Positions 23,372 to 32,054 of a DNA stretch of 43,957 nucleotides are shown piece after piece; position 1 is the first letter of the stretch, and every line of letters starts with the position of its first letter. The notes below the pieces were generated by a model. It had not been told where the DNA came from, ran no database searches, and saw only the letters and a list, made by a program, of their open reading frames with translations. A program made the translations under genes and the position numbers. Source of the DNA: GCA-2733415 sp049609325 (GTDB taxonomy: Bacteria; Bacteroidota; Bacteroidia; Flavobacteriales; Flavobacteriaceae); assembly GCA_049609325.1 (NCBI GenBank), contig JBMYYK010000017.1, forward strand, positions 1 to 43,957. The letters run 5' to 3'.

Positions 23372-24295
23372 ATGCAGTTTAAGAAAATCGTAATTCCTTA
23401 TATTATAAAAGGTGTACTAATTGGTGTTTTTTTTCCGCTATTGGCATTGTTTATTTGTGTGAATTTCTTGTATCCAGATGGGTATAATTATACAATAACT
23501 GGTATTCATAATGACTTTCCGTTGATGTGGATAATTGATACGGCCCCAGTTGTACTTGGTGTAATGTCTTATTTAGTTGGTACAGATGTCAATAGGCGTA
23601 ACAATGTGTATTTGTCTGGTATTCAAGAGGTAAATAAAATGTTACAACTTAAAAACAATGAACAAAAAAAGCTGATAAAAGAAAAGGAAGTATTACTTAA
23701 AGAAGTGCACCATAGAGTAAAGAACAACCTGCAAACAGTTACTAGTCTACTGAGTTTACAAGGGCGCCAAATTGATAATCCAGAAACCGAAAAACTATTT
23801 AAAAATTGTCAGAATAGAATCAAATCTATGGCAATGATTCATGAAATGCTGTATCAGTCTCAAGACCTCTCAAAGATTAACTATGAAGAATACTGTACAA
23901 AACTTATTTCTGAACTTATCATTTCAATGAAAGGTAATGAACATAATGTTGCATTACATATTGATGTAAAGGATGTGAGTTTAGGTGTTAATACATCTAT
24001 ACCGTTGAGTTTACTGGTAAATGAAATTATAACCAATTCATTAAAATACGGAATTGGTGGCGATCAAACAGGAACTATAGTATTTAAGATGTTTAAGAAA
24101 GACGATAAAAACTATGATATTTTAATAGGAGATGATGGAATTGGTTATAACGAAGAAATTAGTCAAATAAAACCAAAAACACTTGGTTTGAAACTAATAA
24201 ATAGGTTAATAACTCAATTGCACGGTTCAATTGAAAAGGTTAAAAATAATGATGGGACATATTATGCTATCACTATTCAAGAAATAGGCACTTAA
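23372..24295 (+). CDS. Membrane sensor histidine kinase, HisKA_2 type
   Basis: 307 residues. Two membrane segments (about 8-33 and 50-70) flank a very short external loop of about 15 residues, leaving little room for a sensor domain. A short coiled coil (80-110) leads to the HisKA_2 phosphoacceptor box EVHHRVKNNLQ at 111-121 (His113/114). The HATPase_c domain has the N box LVNEIITNSLKYG near 212, G1 GDDGIGYN near 253 and G2 LGLKLINRL near 271. No receiver or response-regulator gene is next to it, so its partner is elsewhere. HisKA_2 kinases often work with single-domain or ANTAR-type regulators; that is inference here. Confidence 0.92.
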   Translation: MQFKKIVIPYIIKGVLIGVFFPLLALFICVNFLYPDGYNYTITGIHNDFPLMWIIDTAPVVLGVMSYLVGTDVNRRNNVYLSGIQEVNKMLQLKNNEQKKLIKEKEVLLKEVHHRVKNNLQTVTSLLSLQGRQIDNPETEKLFKNCQNRIKSMAMIHEMLYQSQDLSKINYEEYCTKLISELIISMKGNEHNVALHIDVKDVSLGVNTSIPLSLLVNEIITNSLKYGIGGDQTGTIVFKMFKKDDKNYDILIGDDGIGYNEEISQIKPKTLGLKLINRLITQLHGSIEKVKNNDGTYYAITIQEIGT

Positions 24296-24313
24296 CACAG
24301 TAATCTTAACTCA

Positions 24314-25063
24314 TTAGTTTTTCCTTAACGAGCTTTTATTAAATATAGATACAGGAATTTTAGGATTAAACTGAATATCTTTCACTAAAAAATCAGTCCC
24401 TTTTCCAGATTTGAGCATGTCTTTATAATTCATTTTTTTAGGATACCAACGTCCATCAATTTTTGTAATGTTACTCATAGTTGTTTTCTTTAACAACTGG
24501 CCACTTTTAGCAAATAACTCCTCCTTTAATGGAACATAACGCTCTTGATCTATCCAAATCATTCGTTTATGATAAGTCGCATCTTCTACTTTGGCAATGA
24601 GTTCTAATTTCCAGGTTTGTCTGTCGTTTAATGTTTCGGTTGCAACTATGGTAGAGTTGTAGATGTCGATTAATTTGCGATCCTCCATCATATCTTCATA
24701 AGACATATCTGATCCCATTACTGATTGTCGCAGCATATGTCCGGATAATTGAATAGTTCTATCAGTAGATGGTGAATAAATCCATAATCGGTCTTCTAAT
24801 TTCAGCATTTTGGTACCTTTTTCTCGTGCTGGTGATAGATATTCTGAAAACGATTTTTTCTTTCCTTCACTATACCCACGTGAGGTTATGGTACGGCTGT
24901 TACGTTTCCCGTGAATAACCATAGCTGATAAGGTGATTTGCGTATCGGCACTCATATTTTCATCTACTTTCTGAATGATTTCATCAGCAGTTAATTCTTG
25001 TGCATGTGCTGTAAATGGCACCAATCCAATAATTGTTGCTATAAAAATGTATTTTAAATAGTT
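24314..25063 (-). CDS. Outer-membrane lipoprotein-sorting (LolA-like) periplasmic protein
   Basis: About 250 residues with signal peptide MNYLKYIFIATIIGLVPFTAHA (start ATG ends at 25066; the mature protein begins at QELTAD). Mature part: ADEIIQKVDENMSADTQITL, GYSEGKKKSFSEYLSPAREK, GTKMLKLEDRLWIYSPSTDR, then a strand-rich half with RMIWIDQERYVPLKEELF. This is the COG2834-type LolA/LolB half-barrel, which carries a lipid or lipid-modified protein across the periplasm. It is the last gene of an operon with two FtsX-type permeases and an ABC ATPase, which fits a shuttle role for whatever the transporter releases. It is separate from the housekeeping LolA, which is usually shorter. Confidence 0.88.
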   Translation of the reverse strand, partial: NYLKYIFIATIIGLVPFTAHAQELTADEIIQKVDENMSADTQITLSAMVIHGKRNSRTITSRGYSEGKKKSFSEYLSPAREKGTKMLKLEDRLWIYSPSTDRTIQLSGHMLRQSVMGSDMSYEDMMEDRKLIDIYNSTIVATETLNDRQTWKLELIAKVEDATYHKRMIWIDQERYVPLKEELFAKSGQLLKKTTMSNITKIDGRWYPKKMNYKDMLKSGKGTDFLVKDIQFNPKIPVSIFNKSSLRKN

Positions 25064-25109
25064 CATATTAATTCTTTTTTCAAGATTTTCTAGTGTTATT
25101 TTTCTGTCT

Positions 25110-26381
25110 TTAAACTTCTAACTCTTTAAACAAATTAGCAGTTTCACGTTTATATATTCCAATACCAGCAAGCATGGTGCCAAACACCATAGCCAACACA
25201 CCAGGTATAAAACCAATATAATACAAATTGGGTGTTACTCTAGCGCGTAAAACAGAAGGCATTATCATAGATGAATTTTCTAAATAAACACTAATGTCAA
25301 TACCTACTATTTGTAAATAATAGGTAAATGCCAACCCAATAATGGTGCCAAGTAATGAGCCTATAATACCTATTAATACCGACTCTAACACCATTGAACC
25401 ATATATTTTAGATTTAGCTTCACCAAGTGCTAATCTAATTCCGAATTCTTGGTATCGTCTTAAACCACCTAATAATCCTGTGTTCCAAAGTACAATTGAC
25501 ATGGCTAAAACGAAAATAAATATGACCAAAGCTGACATCACATCGGCGTAATCTAACATACTTGCTAAATTGTTTTGATCGCGAAGGCTGAACATTTCTG
25601 GTGAAAATTCATCAGTGTTTCTATGTTTATTATTGAAGGAGCGGGTTATTTCGGAAACATCATCTTGATCGTATACGCCAGATTTTAGAAACCCTAATAT
25701 TTCTCCAGTTGCATTTTCCATATCCAACATTAATTGAGCATCGCTAATATCTACAATTAACGCACCTTTATCCATGGCTGGCGTTCCAAACTTAATTGTG
25801 CCACTAATAGCAAAAGTTTTGAAAGTCATACTACCATTCATGGTAGATCCAAAAAACGTAACGTCATCGCCCAGTTTTAAATTTAATTTATGCGCAAAAT
25901 CATGACCAATAATAGCTTCGCTAGATTGTTTCGGAATGCGTCCTGTTACTAACGATGCTTCAATATTCATACGTTGGTTTTCGCCACTATTTGTGTCTAA
26001 TAACTGAAGTGCCATTCCTGTTGCTGGGCCTTGTGCTTTGGTATCTCCGTTTTCGTCTGGAACATCAATTAATCCACCAAATTTTATACGTTGTATCCAT
26101 TGCATTTCTGGCACTTCGGTGTTTAAAGTATCAATCCATTGTGACGCATCTAATAAGGATAAATCATTCGGAATTTGATCTTTATTTTCGGCATAGGCTT
26201 GTGTCATGATTTTCACATGACCGGTTTCAAAACGTGCATTCTGATCGATGATATCGCCAAAAGCACCTTTCATGTATCCACTTAATAAAACGGTTAAACC
26301 AACACCAAGAGCAGTTATGATTATTGGAAGCATGCTTCTGCTTCGGTCTCTTAAAATACCTTTTAGTAAAAATTCTATCAT
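25110..26381 (-). CDS. ABC transporter permease, FtsX/LolC-MacB type (second)
   Basis: 423 residues. Topology of the MacB/LolC superfamily: one N-terminal membrane helix (about 15-38; MLPIIITALGVGLTVLLSGY), a large periplasmic domain (about 40-270, Gln/Asp-rich), and three C-terminal helices (about 280-305, 330-355, 390-412; FtsX domain with RRYQEFGIRLALGEAKSKIYG as the cytosolic coupling segment). Such permeases extract lipoproteins or lipids from the inner membrane, or act as mechanotransmitters, and do not carry the substrate through themselves. Its start overlaps the end of the other permease gene by four bases (ATGA), so the two are coupled and probably form a heterodimer. Confidence 0.9.
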   Translation of the reverse strand: MIEFLLKGILRDRSRSMLPIIITALGVGLTVLLSGYMKGAFGDIIDQNARFETGHVKIMTQAYAENKDQIPNDLSLLDASQWIDTLNTEVPEMQWIQRIKFGGLIDVPDENGDTKAQGPATGMALQLLDTNSGENQRMNIEASLVTGRIPKQSSEAIIGHDFAHKLNLKLGDDVTFFGSTMNGSMTFKTFAISGTIKFGTPAMDKGALIVDISDAQLMLDMENATGEILGFLKSGVYDQDDVSEITRSFNNKHRNTDEFSPEMFSLRDQNNLASMLDYADVMSALVIFIFVLAMSIVLWNTGLLGGLRRYQEFGIRLALGEAKSKIYGSMVLESVLIGIIGSLLGTIIGLAFTYYLQIVGIDISVYLENSSMIMPSVLRARVTPNLYYIGFIPGVLAMVFGTMLAGIGIYKRETANLFKELEV

Positions 26382-27532
26382 TGCAGTTTTCCTTTTAAAG
26401 CTAATACTGGATTCATTTTAGATATTTTTTTTGCAGGCAAAAAACTGACTATGGTAGCAGAAAGTGTCACTAATAGGATGGTAACTAGAATTAATTGAAG
26501 CCCAATAACAGGATATATTTTATCGGCTAAAGCCATACCCATATTTTGCGAAGCCTGTGGCATACCTATGCCTGTTTTTCCTAAATAGATAAATAGTGGA
26601 ATCCCGTAAACACAGCCAACAATCATGGCTAACACACTGTATAAGCTACCTTCTATAGTAAATAGTTTTACAACCTGAGTTCTAGTCATGCCTAAAGCTA
26701 TATAAGTTCCGATTTCTTTTTGTCTTCTAAAAATAGAAAGTACTTGTGTGTCGAAAATTGCTAGTAGGGCAATGGCTAACAGTAACAAGTACATTATTGA
26801 AGTGCTTATTTTCTTCATGCTAACAACTTCATCAATACTCTTTAGCATGGACTCTTGATTTTCAAAACTCCAACCTTTAATGGATTGATTTTTAAAATTC
26901 TCATCAGCTATAGCAATAGTAACTTGATTTTGTAACCCTGTAATATCCCATAGTATTTCTAATGGCAACCATATTTGTCGACTATCAACGGTTGCAACTG
27001 TGTTATCGAAAACGGCAACAATGGTAATATTTGCCGCATCGAAAGTGCCATTTTTATCTCGCCAGCGTAGTAACACGTCTTCTCCAACTTCTAAGTTTGC
27101 AGAGGCTGCCATACGTTTGCCGATGATAGCAGGTATTTTGGCATCAGATTTTTTAAACATTTTGGTTGGAATATCTATAATGTTTTGATTGGTTTCAATT
27201 CCTTTTAACACAATAGAAACCATACGGCCTTCTGGGTAGATTGTGCCTTGTTGAATTAATATTGGTGAAAGCCCTTGAACATCTCCAGGTAATTCGGCAT
27301 GGCCATCTTGTAAGGTAAACGGATCGTAAGGGTCGTAAGCATTGTTGCGTAAATGCCCTTGACCTATTTCCCAAGCAATGGTATCTGTTTTTGCTTGCAG
27401 GTTCCAACCATCCATCAATCCGTTAAAAAAAATGATAACTACAAAAGCAAAGGACAAAACAGCTACATTTAGCCAAGTCCGCAATCCGGCGCCTATTAAG
27501 TTTCTGTATGCAAGTTGTATAGCAAGTTTCAT
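26378..27532 (-). CDS. ABC transporter permease, FtsX/LolC-MacB type (first)
   Basis: 384 residues. Same architecture as its neighbour: N-terminal helix (about 14-40, WLNVAVLSFAFVVIIFFNGL), periplasmic domain to about 240, and three C-terminal helices containing RRQKEIGTYIALGMTRTQVVK, the coupling segment that meets the ATPase. It is somewhat shorter in the periplasmic domain than the second permease. It lies six bases after the ATPase gene and overlaps the second permease by four bases. Known relatives include LolC/LolE (lipoprotein release) and MacB; the cargo here is unknown. Confidence 0.9.
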   Translation of the reverse strand: MKLAIQLAYRNLIGAGLRTWLNVAVLSFAFVVIIFFNGLMDGWNLQAKTDTIAWEIGQGHLRNNAYDPYDPFTLQDGHAELPGDVQGLSPILIQQGTIYPEGRMVSIVLKGIETNQNIIDIPTKMFKKSDAKIPAIIGKRMAASANLEVGEDVLLRWRDKNGTFDAANITIVAVFDNTVATVDSRQIWLPLEILWDITGLQNQVTIAIADENFKNQSIKGWSFENQESMLKSIDEVVSMKKISTSIMYLLLLAIALLAIFDTQVLSIFRRQKEIGTYIALGMTRTQVVKLFTIEGSLYSVLAMIVGCVYGIPLFIYLGKTGIGMPQASQNMGMALADKIYPVIGLQLILVTILLVTLSATIVSFLPAKKISKMNPVLALKGKLQ

Positions 27533-27538
27533 AGGTGT

Positions 27539-28246
27539 TTAGTTATATTTTTCAGCAACAATAATTTGATCTTTTTCAACAGTACCGTCTCTTAAATGCA
27601 CAATACGTTCCATATATTTCATGACTTTTTCATCGTGTGTAGAAAATAAAAATGTTGTGTTTAATTCTTCATTTAGTTTTTTCATCATTTTTAAAATGAT
27701 GTGGGCATTTTCTGCATCTAAATTTGCTGTGGGTTCATCTGCTATTAATATTTCCGGACGTTTTACCATAGCTCTTGCTATGGCAACACGTTGACCTTCT
27801 CCTCCAGAAATACGATCTGGTTTTTTATTTGCTAGACCAGTTAATCCAACCCAATCTAAAGCCTCCATGACCATTTTATGACGTTCTGCTTTGCTGTGAT
27901 TTTGAAGTAATAAAGCAAATTCTACATTTTCATAAACCGTATAAACAGGTAATAAATTATACACCTGAAAAATAAAACCAATATGATGGTTTCTTAAATC
28001 TGCAGATTCCCCATGCGACAGTTTCGCGATGTCTTTATTCATTACCATAGCTTCTCCTTCCGTTGGACTGTCTAAGGATCCAATAATATTTAAAAGGGTT
28101 GTTTTTCCAGAGCCACTAGGACCTATTAAACCGGCAAATTCACCTTTGTTAAAACTTAAATTAATATTTTTTAACGCGGTAAATTCACCATCACCAACTT
28201 TAAAACGTTTGGTGATGTTTTTTAAATCTATAATAGTATCACTCAT
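27539..28246 (-). CDS. ABC transporter ATP-binding protein, LolD/MacB type
   Basis: 235 residues, the size of LolD. Walker A GPSGSGKTTLL near 41-51, Q-loop IGFIFQVYNLLP near 89-100, signature ISGGEGQRVAIARA (the second Q of LSGGQQQR is changed to G), Walker B ILIADEP, D-loop TANLD and H-loop FSTHD. It energises the two FtsX-type permeases that follow it. It sits 11 bases after the barrel gene, in the same operon. Confidence 0.95.
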   Translation of the reverse strand: MSDTIIDLKNITKRFKVGDGEFTALKNINLSFNKGEFAGLIGPSGSGKTTLLNIIGSLDSPTEGEAMVMNKDIAKLSHGESADLRNHHIGFIFQVYNLLPVYTVYENVEFALLLQNHSKAERHKMVMEALDWVGLTGLANKKPDRISGGEGQRVAIARAMVKRPEILIADEPTANLDAENAHIILKMMKKLNEELNTTFLFSTHDEKVMKYMERIVHLRDGTVEKDQIIVAEKYN

Positions 28247-28257
28247 AATTACTTATT

Positions 28258-29385
28258 TTAATGGTTATAAACTAGCATGAATCTGATGCCTGGTCCTGAA
28301 AAATTGTTTGTTAACTCGTTATCTTGTATGGTTTGGGATGTATCCGGATTGTAATATAGAATTACATAACCTGAAAGTTTTGAAAATTGGTGCTCGTAAT
28401 TTATAAACATGGTATTATTGTTACTGCTCCAGTTATAATAATACATTGCGGTAAGTATATCAAAAAAACCTAACGGATAGTTAGCCTGAACTGCTGTAGT
28501 ATTGGTGATATTAGAAAACTCAAAGGTTTTTTGGTTTAAGGAGCTGATTAAATGCTCGGCAGTGACATTCAAACCACTACCTATTCCGAAGGTATAATCG
28601 GCACCTACGTTCAGTAGGCTTTGGTTGGTTAACATGCCAAGGTCCTTGTTCTTTATAGTTTGGGTAGCTTCAAACCATAATCCTATTTCAACATCCCATT
28701 TGCCATCTATTCCAAAACGATTTTCTGGAATTTTTTCGTAATCAGGAACAATCAAAGCGCCTTCAGAAGTAGCTGTTCTATGGTGGTAAGACAATGCTAT
28801 TTCACCTTTGGGGATTGGTAGTTGCACACGTCCACCAAATTCGGGTATATGCTTTTCGGTTTCAATGATTTCAAAGCCTTTTACTTTTTTATTTCCATAA
28901 AGTCCCCAAAGCCAAATGTTGGCATTATTAGAAAAATAATAGCGCCCTAAAACTCCATATACACCATTGGTTAACTGTAAGGGATCTCTTGGGTCTATTT
29001 GATTGAACCATTGTAAAGGGCGTAATATACTAGCCGAGCCAAAATCTATTTTTTGTAGTCCAAAACGCACTTCATATTGCTCGCCAGAATATCTTGTCCA
29101 TGCACGATACGGATCAATAGATGCATCTGAGTAGGAATCTTCAAACGGATGAAACAATATCGAAGCAGACATATTTGCAGCTACGTTGAAATCTAATCGA
29201 TGAAGACTATCTAATTTAATAGTGTAGGAAACTTCGGGGATATAACGACCACCTAAAAACAAATCTAAATCATTATCCGGACTATAGCTCGTAATACCAG
29301 AAAGCTGCCCTTTGAAATTAAACTTCTCTTGAGCTGAACTATTGATAGATAAGATTATAATTATGATGTAAAGTTTTTGTTTCAA
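28258..29385 (-). CDS. Outer-membrane beta-barrel protein, unknown function
   Basis: 375 residues from a TTG start that gives a complete signal peptide (MKQKLYIIIIILSINSSAQ, cut before EKF). No ATG lies nearby in frame, so TTG is likely the real start, three bases after the channel stop codon. The mature protein is rich in alternating aromatic and polar strands (YEVRFGLQKIDFGSA, GEIALSYHHRTATSEG, TMFINYEHQFSKLSGYVILYYN) and ends in a strand (GIRFMLVYNH), as expected of an outer-membrane barrel of the DUF1302/porin type. Its place between a channel and a LolCDE-like transporter suggests it could be the outer-membrane partner of that route; this is inference. Confidence 0.78.
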   Translation of the reverse strand: MKQKLYIIIIILSINSSAQEKFNFKGQLSGITSYSPDNDLDLFLGGRYIPEVSYTIKLDSLHRLDFNVAANMSASILFHPFEDSYSDASIDPYRAWTRYSGEQYEVRFGLQKIDFGSASILRPLQWFNQIDPRDPLQLTNGVYGVLGRYYFSNNANIWLWGLYGNKKVKGFEIIETEKHIPEFGGRVQLPIPKGEIALSYHHRTATSEGALIVPDYEKIPENRFGIDGKWDVEIGLWFEATQTIKNKDLGMLTNQSLLNVGADYTFGIGSGLNVTAEHLISSLNQKTFEFSNITNTTAVQANYPLGFFDILTAMYYYNWSSNNNTMFINYEHQFSKLSGYVILYYNPDTSQTIQDNELTNNFSGPGIRFMLVYNH

Positions 29386-29388
29386 AAT

Positions 29389-30069
29389 TTATGATGAGGG
29401 CTTATTTGAGTTTTCAGATTCATTTCCTAGATATTTTCCTATAATTATTCCTACCAAAAAAGTTAGATACAATTGTCCTGAGATACTTACTAAAATGGTT
29501 ATTGCTTTTGCTAATGGAGTTGTTGGAACGATATCTCCATAACCTACAGATGTAATTGTTGTAAAACTATAATAAAGTAAGTCGTAAAAATTGTTTTTAT
29601 CAGTATTGAAAGACAATTCATGAGAGTAAATGTTTAATAAATTAAAAAACATAGAAGACACAATACCTAGTAGGATATATCCGGAGATACATGCAAATAA
29701 TGAGTTAGCATTTACACGGTTCATGCTAATAATATATTTTATTAAGTTGATAAAGAATAAGGAAAATAGTATAGTGCTCAGTATTGAACTTACAGAACCT
29801 AACGTAAAGTTGTTTAGATTTAACAGGAATAAAACAAATACAATACTACTAAGAAGTAGCGATAATGATAGTTCCCAATAATTTTTAGTAATATGTATTG
29901 ATCCTAGTATAAGGGTTATGCCGTATATAAATTGAAATGATAATTTACCAAGACTTGAAGCATAAATAAACGGAGGTAAAACAATTAATAATAACAAACT
30001 AACTAAAAAATAGATGTAGTTAGGATTGTTAAAATAATTCCTAAAAAGTTTGTTATAATCCATATACAT
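29389..30069 (-). CDS. Potassium-type ion channel (two-pore-helix family)
   Basis: About 226 residues. Several hydrophobic helices fill the N-terminal 140 residues. After them a pore loop YYSFTTITSVGYGDIVPTTP carries the K+ selectivity filter SVGYGD, and a last helix (LAKAITILVSISGQLYLTFLVGIIIGKYL) follows. No RCK/TrkA regulatory domain is present in the short tail. The frame can be extended to a TTG at 30072, but that TTG belongs to a -7-like box (TAAATTTG, 30070-30077); ATG 30069 or ATG 30063 is more likely. It heads the operon for the barrel and ABC transporter. Confidence 0.9.
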   Translation of the reverse strand: MYMDYNKLFRNYFNNPNYIYFLVSLLLLIVLPPFIYASSLGKLSFQFIYGITLILGSIHITKNYWELSLSLLLSSIVFVLFLLNLNNFTLGSVSSILSTILFSLFFINLIKYIISMNRVNANSLFACISGYILLGIVSSMFFNLLNIYSHELSFNTDKNNFYDLLYYSFTTITSVGYGDIVPTTPLAKAITILVSISGQLYLTFLVGIIIGKYLGNESENSNKPSS

Positions 30070-30303
30070 CAAATTTACTAAAATGTTTATTTAAAAGATA
30101 ATAGAGGTGCTATTTAATGTAGTTTTTGGGTAAGAAATTGGTGTTTGATTTTTGCAAGACAATTATATCACTACCAAAGTAAAGTATAGCGAGTTAATAT
30201 TATTTTTATAAATTAAAAAGATGATTGTATTAATGTAATTTTAAATTTCATGTATTCTGCTTTTTTATAGAATAATTTCCCTCTGTTTTTTTAACTAAAT
30301 ATG

Positions 30304-30311
30304 TATATTTG
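30304..30311 (+). promoter_or_regulatory. -7 box upstream of the TerB-like gene
   Basis: TATATTTG, a full TAnnTTTG match, 24 bases before the ATG at 30336. No -33 TTG is seen at the usual spacing. The rest of the 263-base gap between the channel gene and this gene holds nothing I recognise. Confidence 0.55.
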
Positions 30312-30335
30312 CTGAAAATTCTTAAAAACTAAAGA

Positions 30336-30770
30336 ATGTCAATTAAAGATTTATATACTAGCGGATTTGTAACAAGAAACCAAGGGCATTTTGCCGCTAT
30401 TGTACGTGTAGCCTTAAGTGATGGTAAAATTACAGAAGAGGAAGAGTTGTTTTTAAAACGATTAGCGTCTAAATTGAGTATTGGAGAAGTGGCTTATAAT
30501 GAAATTTTAGAAACACCTACTAATTACCCAATTAACCCACCAACTACATACAACCGAAGGTTAGAGCGTTTGTTTGATTTGGTAAGAATCGTTTATGTTG
30601 ATTTAGATGTTAAGGATAAACAAATTAGTATGTTAGAGCGTATTGGAGTTGGTTTAGGATTTGCACCTGCAAATGTTGAATTTATTGTAAGAAAAGCACT
30701 ACAGCTAATTGCAGAAGGCGTTAACGATGTAGATTCGTTCTCTGAAGAAATTAAAAACATGAACAGGTAA
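30336..30770 (+). CDS. TerB-like family protein
   Basis: 144 residues, all-helical, cytoplasmic. The TerB pattern is present: FAAIVRVALSDGKITEEEELFLKR early on (with the acidic SDGKITEEE metal-binding-like turn), and a second copy of the theme in the C-terminal half (VYVDLDVKDKQISMLERIGV, then LGFAPANVEFIVRKALQLI). TerB domains bind divalent metal and appear in tellurite-resistance and envelope-stress systems. No other ter gene is nearby, so it is a stand-alone TerB of unknown role. A terminator follows. Confidence 0.85.
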   Translation: MSIKDLYTSGFVTRNQGHFAAIVRVALSDGKITEEEELFLKRLASKLSIGEVAYNEILETPTNYPINPPTTYNRRLERLFDLVRIVYVDLDVKDKQISMLERIGVGLGFAPANVEFIVRKALQLIAEGVNDVDSFSEEIKNMNR

Positions 30771-30795
30771 GCAATTATTTGTGAGTCAATTATAA

Positions 30796-30827
30796 AAAAA
30801 AACCACGCTGAAAAGCGTGGTTTTTTT
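30796..30827. terminator. Bidirectional terminator between TerB-like gene and fbp
   Basis: A 14-bp stem with core ccacgct/agcgtgg (30803-30809 and 30814-30820), GAAA tetraloop, A-run before and T-run after. It lies between two convergent genes and can stop transcription on both strands. Confidence 0.9.
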
Positions 30828-30847
30828 AGTTATATGTGTAAGTTGAA

Positions 30848-31855
30848 TTACTTATACATTTCCATAAATTCTTCGGCTTTTTCAACCATTTTTAAGCTTC
30901 CTGTATAAAAAGGGATACGCTGGTGCAGTTCAGTTGGTACAATATCTAATACGCGTGTAAACCCATCACTAGCTTTTCCTCCAGCTTGTTCAGCAATAAA
31001 TGCCATAGGATTACATTCATATAATAAACGTAATTTTCCGTTAGGAGCAGTTTTACTTCTTGGGTAGATGTAAATCCCTCCTTTTAATAAATTTCTGTGG
31101 AAATCAGCAACTAAAGATCCTATGTATCTAGCTGTATAAGGTCTATCACCTTCTTCTAGCTTACAGTATTTTAAAAACTCTTGCATTCCTTTTTGAAAGT
31201 GCGCAAAATACCCTTCGCTTACAGAATATATTTTTCCTGTATCTTTAATTTTCATGTTCGGATGCGATAAGTAAAATGTTCCTATTGCAGGGTTTAGAGT
31301 AAAGCCATTTACACCATCACCTGTAGTGAATACCATCATTGTTGAGGTTCCGTAGGCTACATATCCGGCTGCAACTTGGTGCTTCCCTGGTTGTAGGAAA
31401 TCTTCAATTGTTACAGGCGTACCTACTGGCGAAATACGACGGTAAATTGAAAAAATAGTTCCTACAGAAACGTTCACGTCAATATTAGATGACCCATCTA
31501 AAGGATCCATCATTAAAACGTAATTGTTCTCATTTCGTTTATTACTCCCTTCAACAATGACAAAATCATCTTCTTCTTCAGAGGCAATACCACAAACAAT
31601 TTCTCGGTTGATTAAAGTTTCTTTAAAAATGTCATTGGCATACACATCTAATTTTTGTTGTGCTTCACCTTGTACATTAATATCTCCCGCAGCTCCAGTA
31701 ATATCTACTAAACCTGCTTTTCTGATTTCATGATTTACAACTTTAGCAGCAAGTCGTATAGAGTTTATTAGTCTTGAAAGTTCACCAGATGAATATTTGA
31801 AACTGCTTTGGTTTTCAATTATAAATTCACCTAGTGTTTTGTGCTTGTTAGTCAT
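30848..31855 (-). CDS. fbp: Class I fructose-1,6-bisphosphatase
   Basis: 335 residues, cytoplasmic gluconeogenic enzyme that hydrolyses fructose 1,6-bisphosphate to fructose 6-phosphate. Motifs: ASEEEDD near 93-99 and DPLDGSSNID near 117-126 (metal-binding Glu and Asp residues), GTIFSIYRR, YVAYGTSTMMVFTTGDGVNG, RYIGSLVADFHRNLLKGGIY near 240-259, and NPMAFIAEQAGG (substrate and metal binding). Length is as expected for the class. A -7-like box TAGTTTTG lies at 31880-31887. Confidence 0.97.
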   Translation of the reverse strand: MTNKHKTLGEFIIENQSSFKYSSGELSRLINSIRLAAKVVNHEIRKAGLVDITGAAGDINVQGEAQQKLDVYANDIFKETLINREIVCGIASEEEDDFVIVEGSNKRNENNYVLMMDPLDGSSNIDVNVSVGTIFSIYRRISPVGTPVTIEDFLQPGKHQVAAGYVAYGTSTMMVFTTGDGVNGFTLNPAIGTFYLSHPNMKIKDTGKIYSVSEGYFAHFQKGMQEFLKYCKLEEGDRPYTARYIGSLVADFHRNLLKGGIYIYPRSKTAPNGKLRLLYECNPMAFIAEQAGGKASDGFTRVLDIVPTELHQRIPFYTGSLKMVEKAEEFMEMYK

Positions 31856-31879
31856 ATGAGTTGTGTGTCTTAATAGCTA

Positions 31880-31887
31880 CAAAACTA
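31880..31887 (-). promoter_or_regulatory. Putative -7 box of fbp
   Basis: TAGTTTTG on the minus strand matches TAnnTTTG, 24 bases before the fbp ATG. No clear -33 partner. Confidence 0.4.
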
Positions 31888-32025
31888 AGCAAAATATTAG
31901 TGTTTTTTAATTAAGAAGTTAAAAGTTTAAAGTGTATAATACTTTAAAAAACTAAATTAGCATATGGTACGTACTAGGTTTTGTTAAAATGCAGAAGCAT
32001 ATTAGGATGCTAAGTTGCGTAAGTA

Positions 32026-32033
32026 TAAATTTG
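32026..32033 (+). promoter_or_regulatory. -7 box upstream of the GNAT-aspartokinase pair
   Basis: TAAATTTG on the plus strand, 21 bases before the ATG at 32055. It sits just before a possible in-frame GTG at 32037, which would then fall at the transcript start; the ATG is therefore the better start. Confidence 0.45.
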
Positions 32034-32054
32034 TAGGTGCAGAAATTAGTGATT

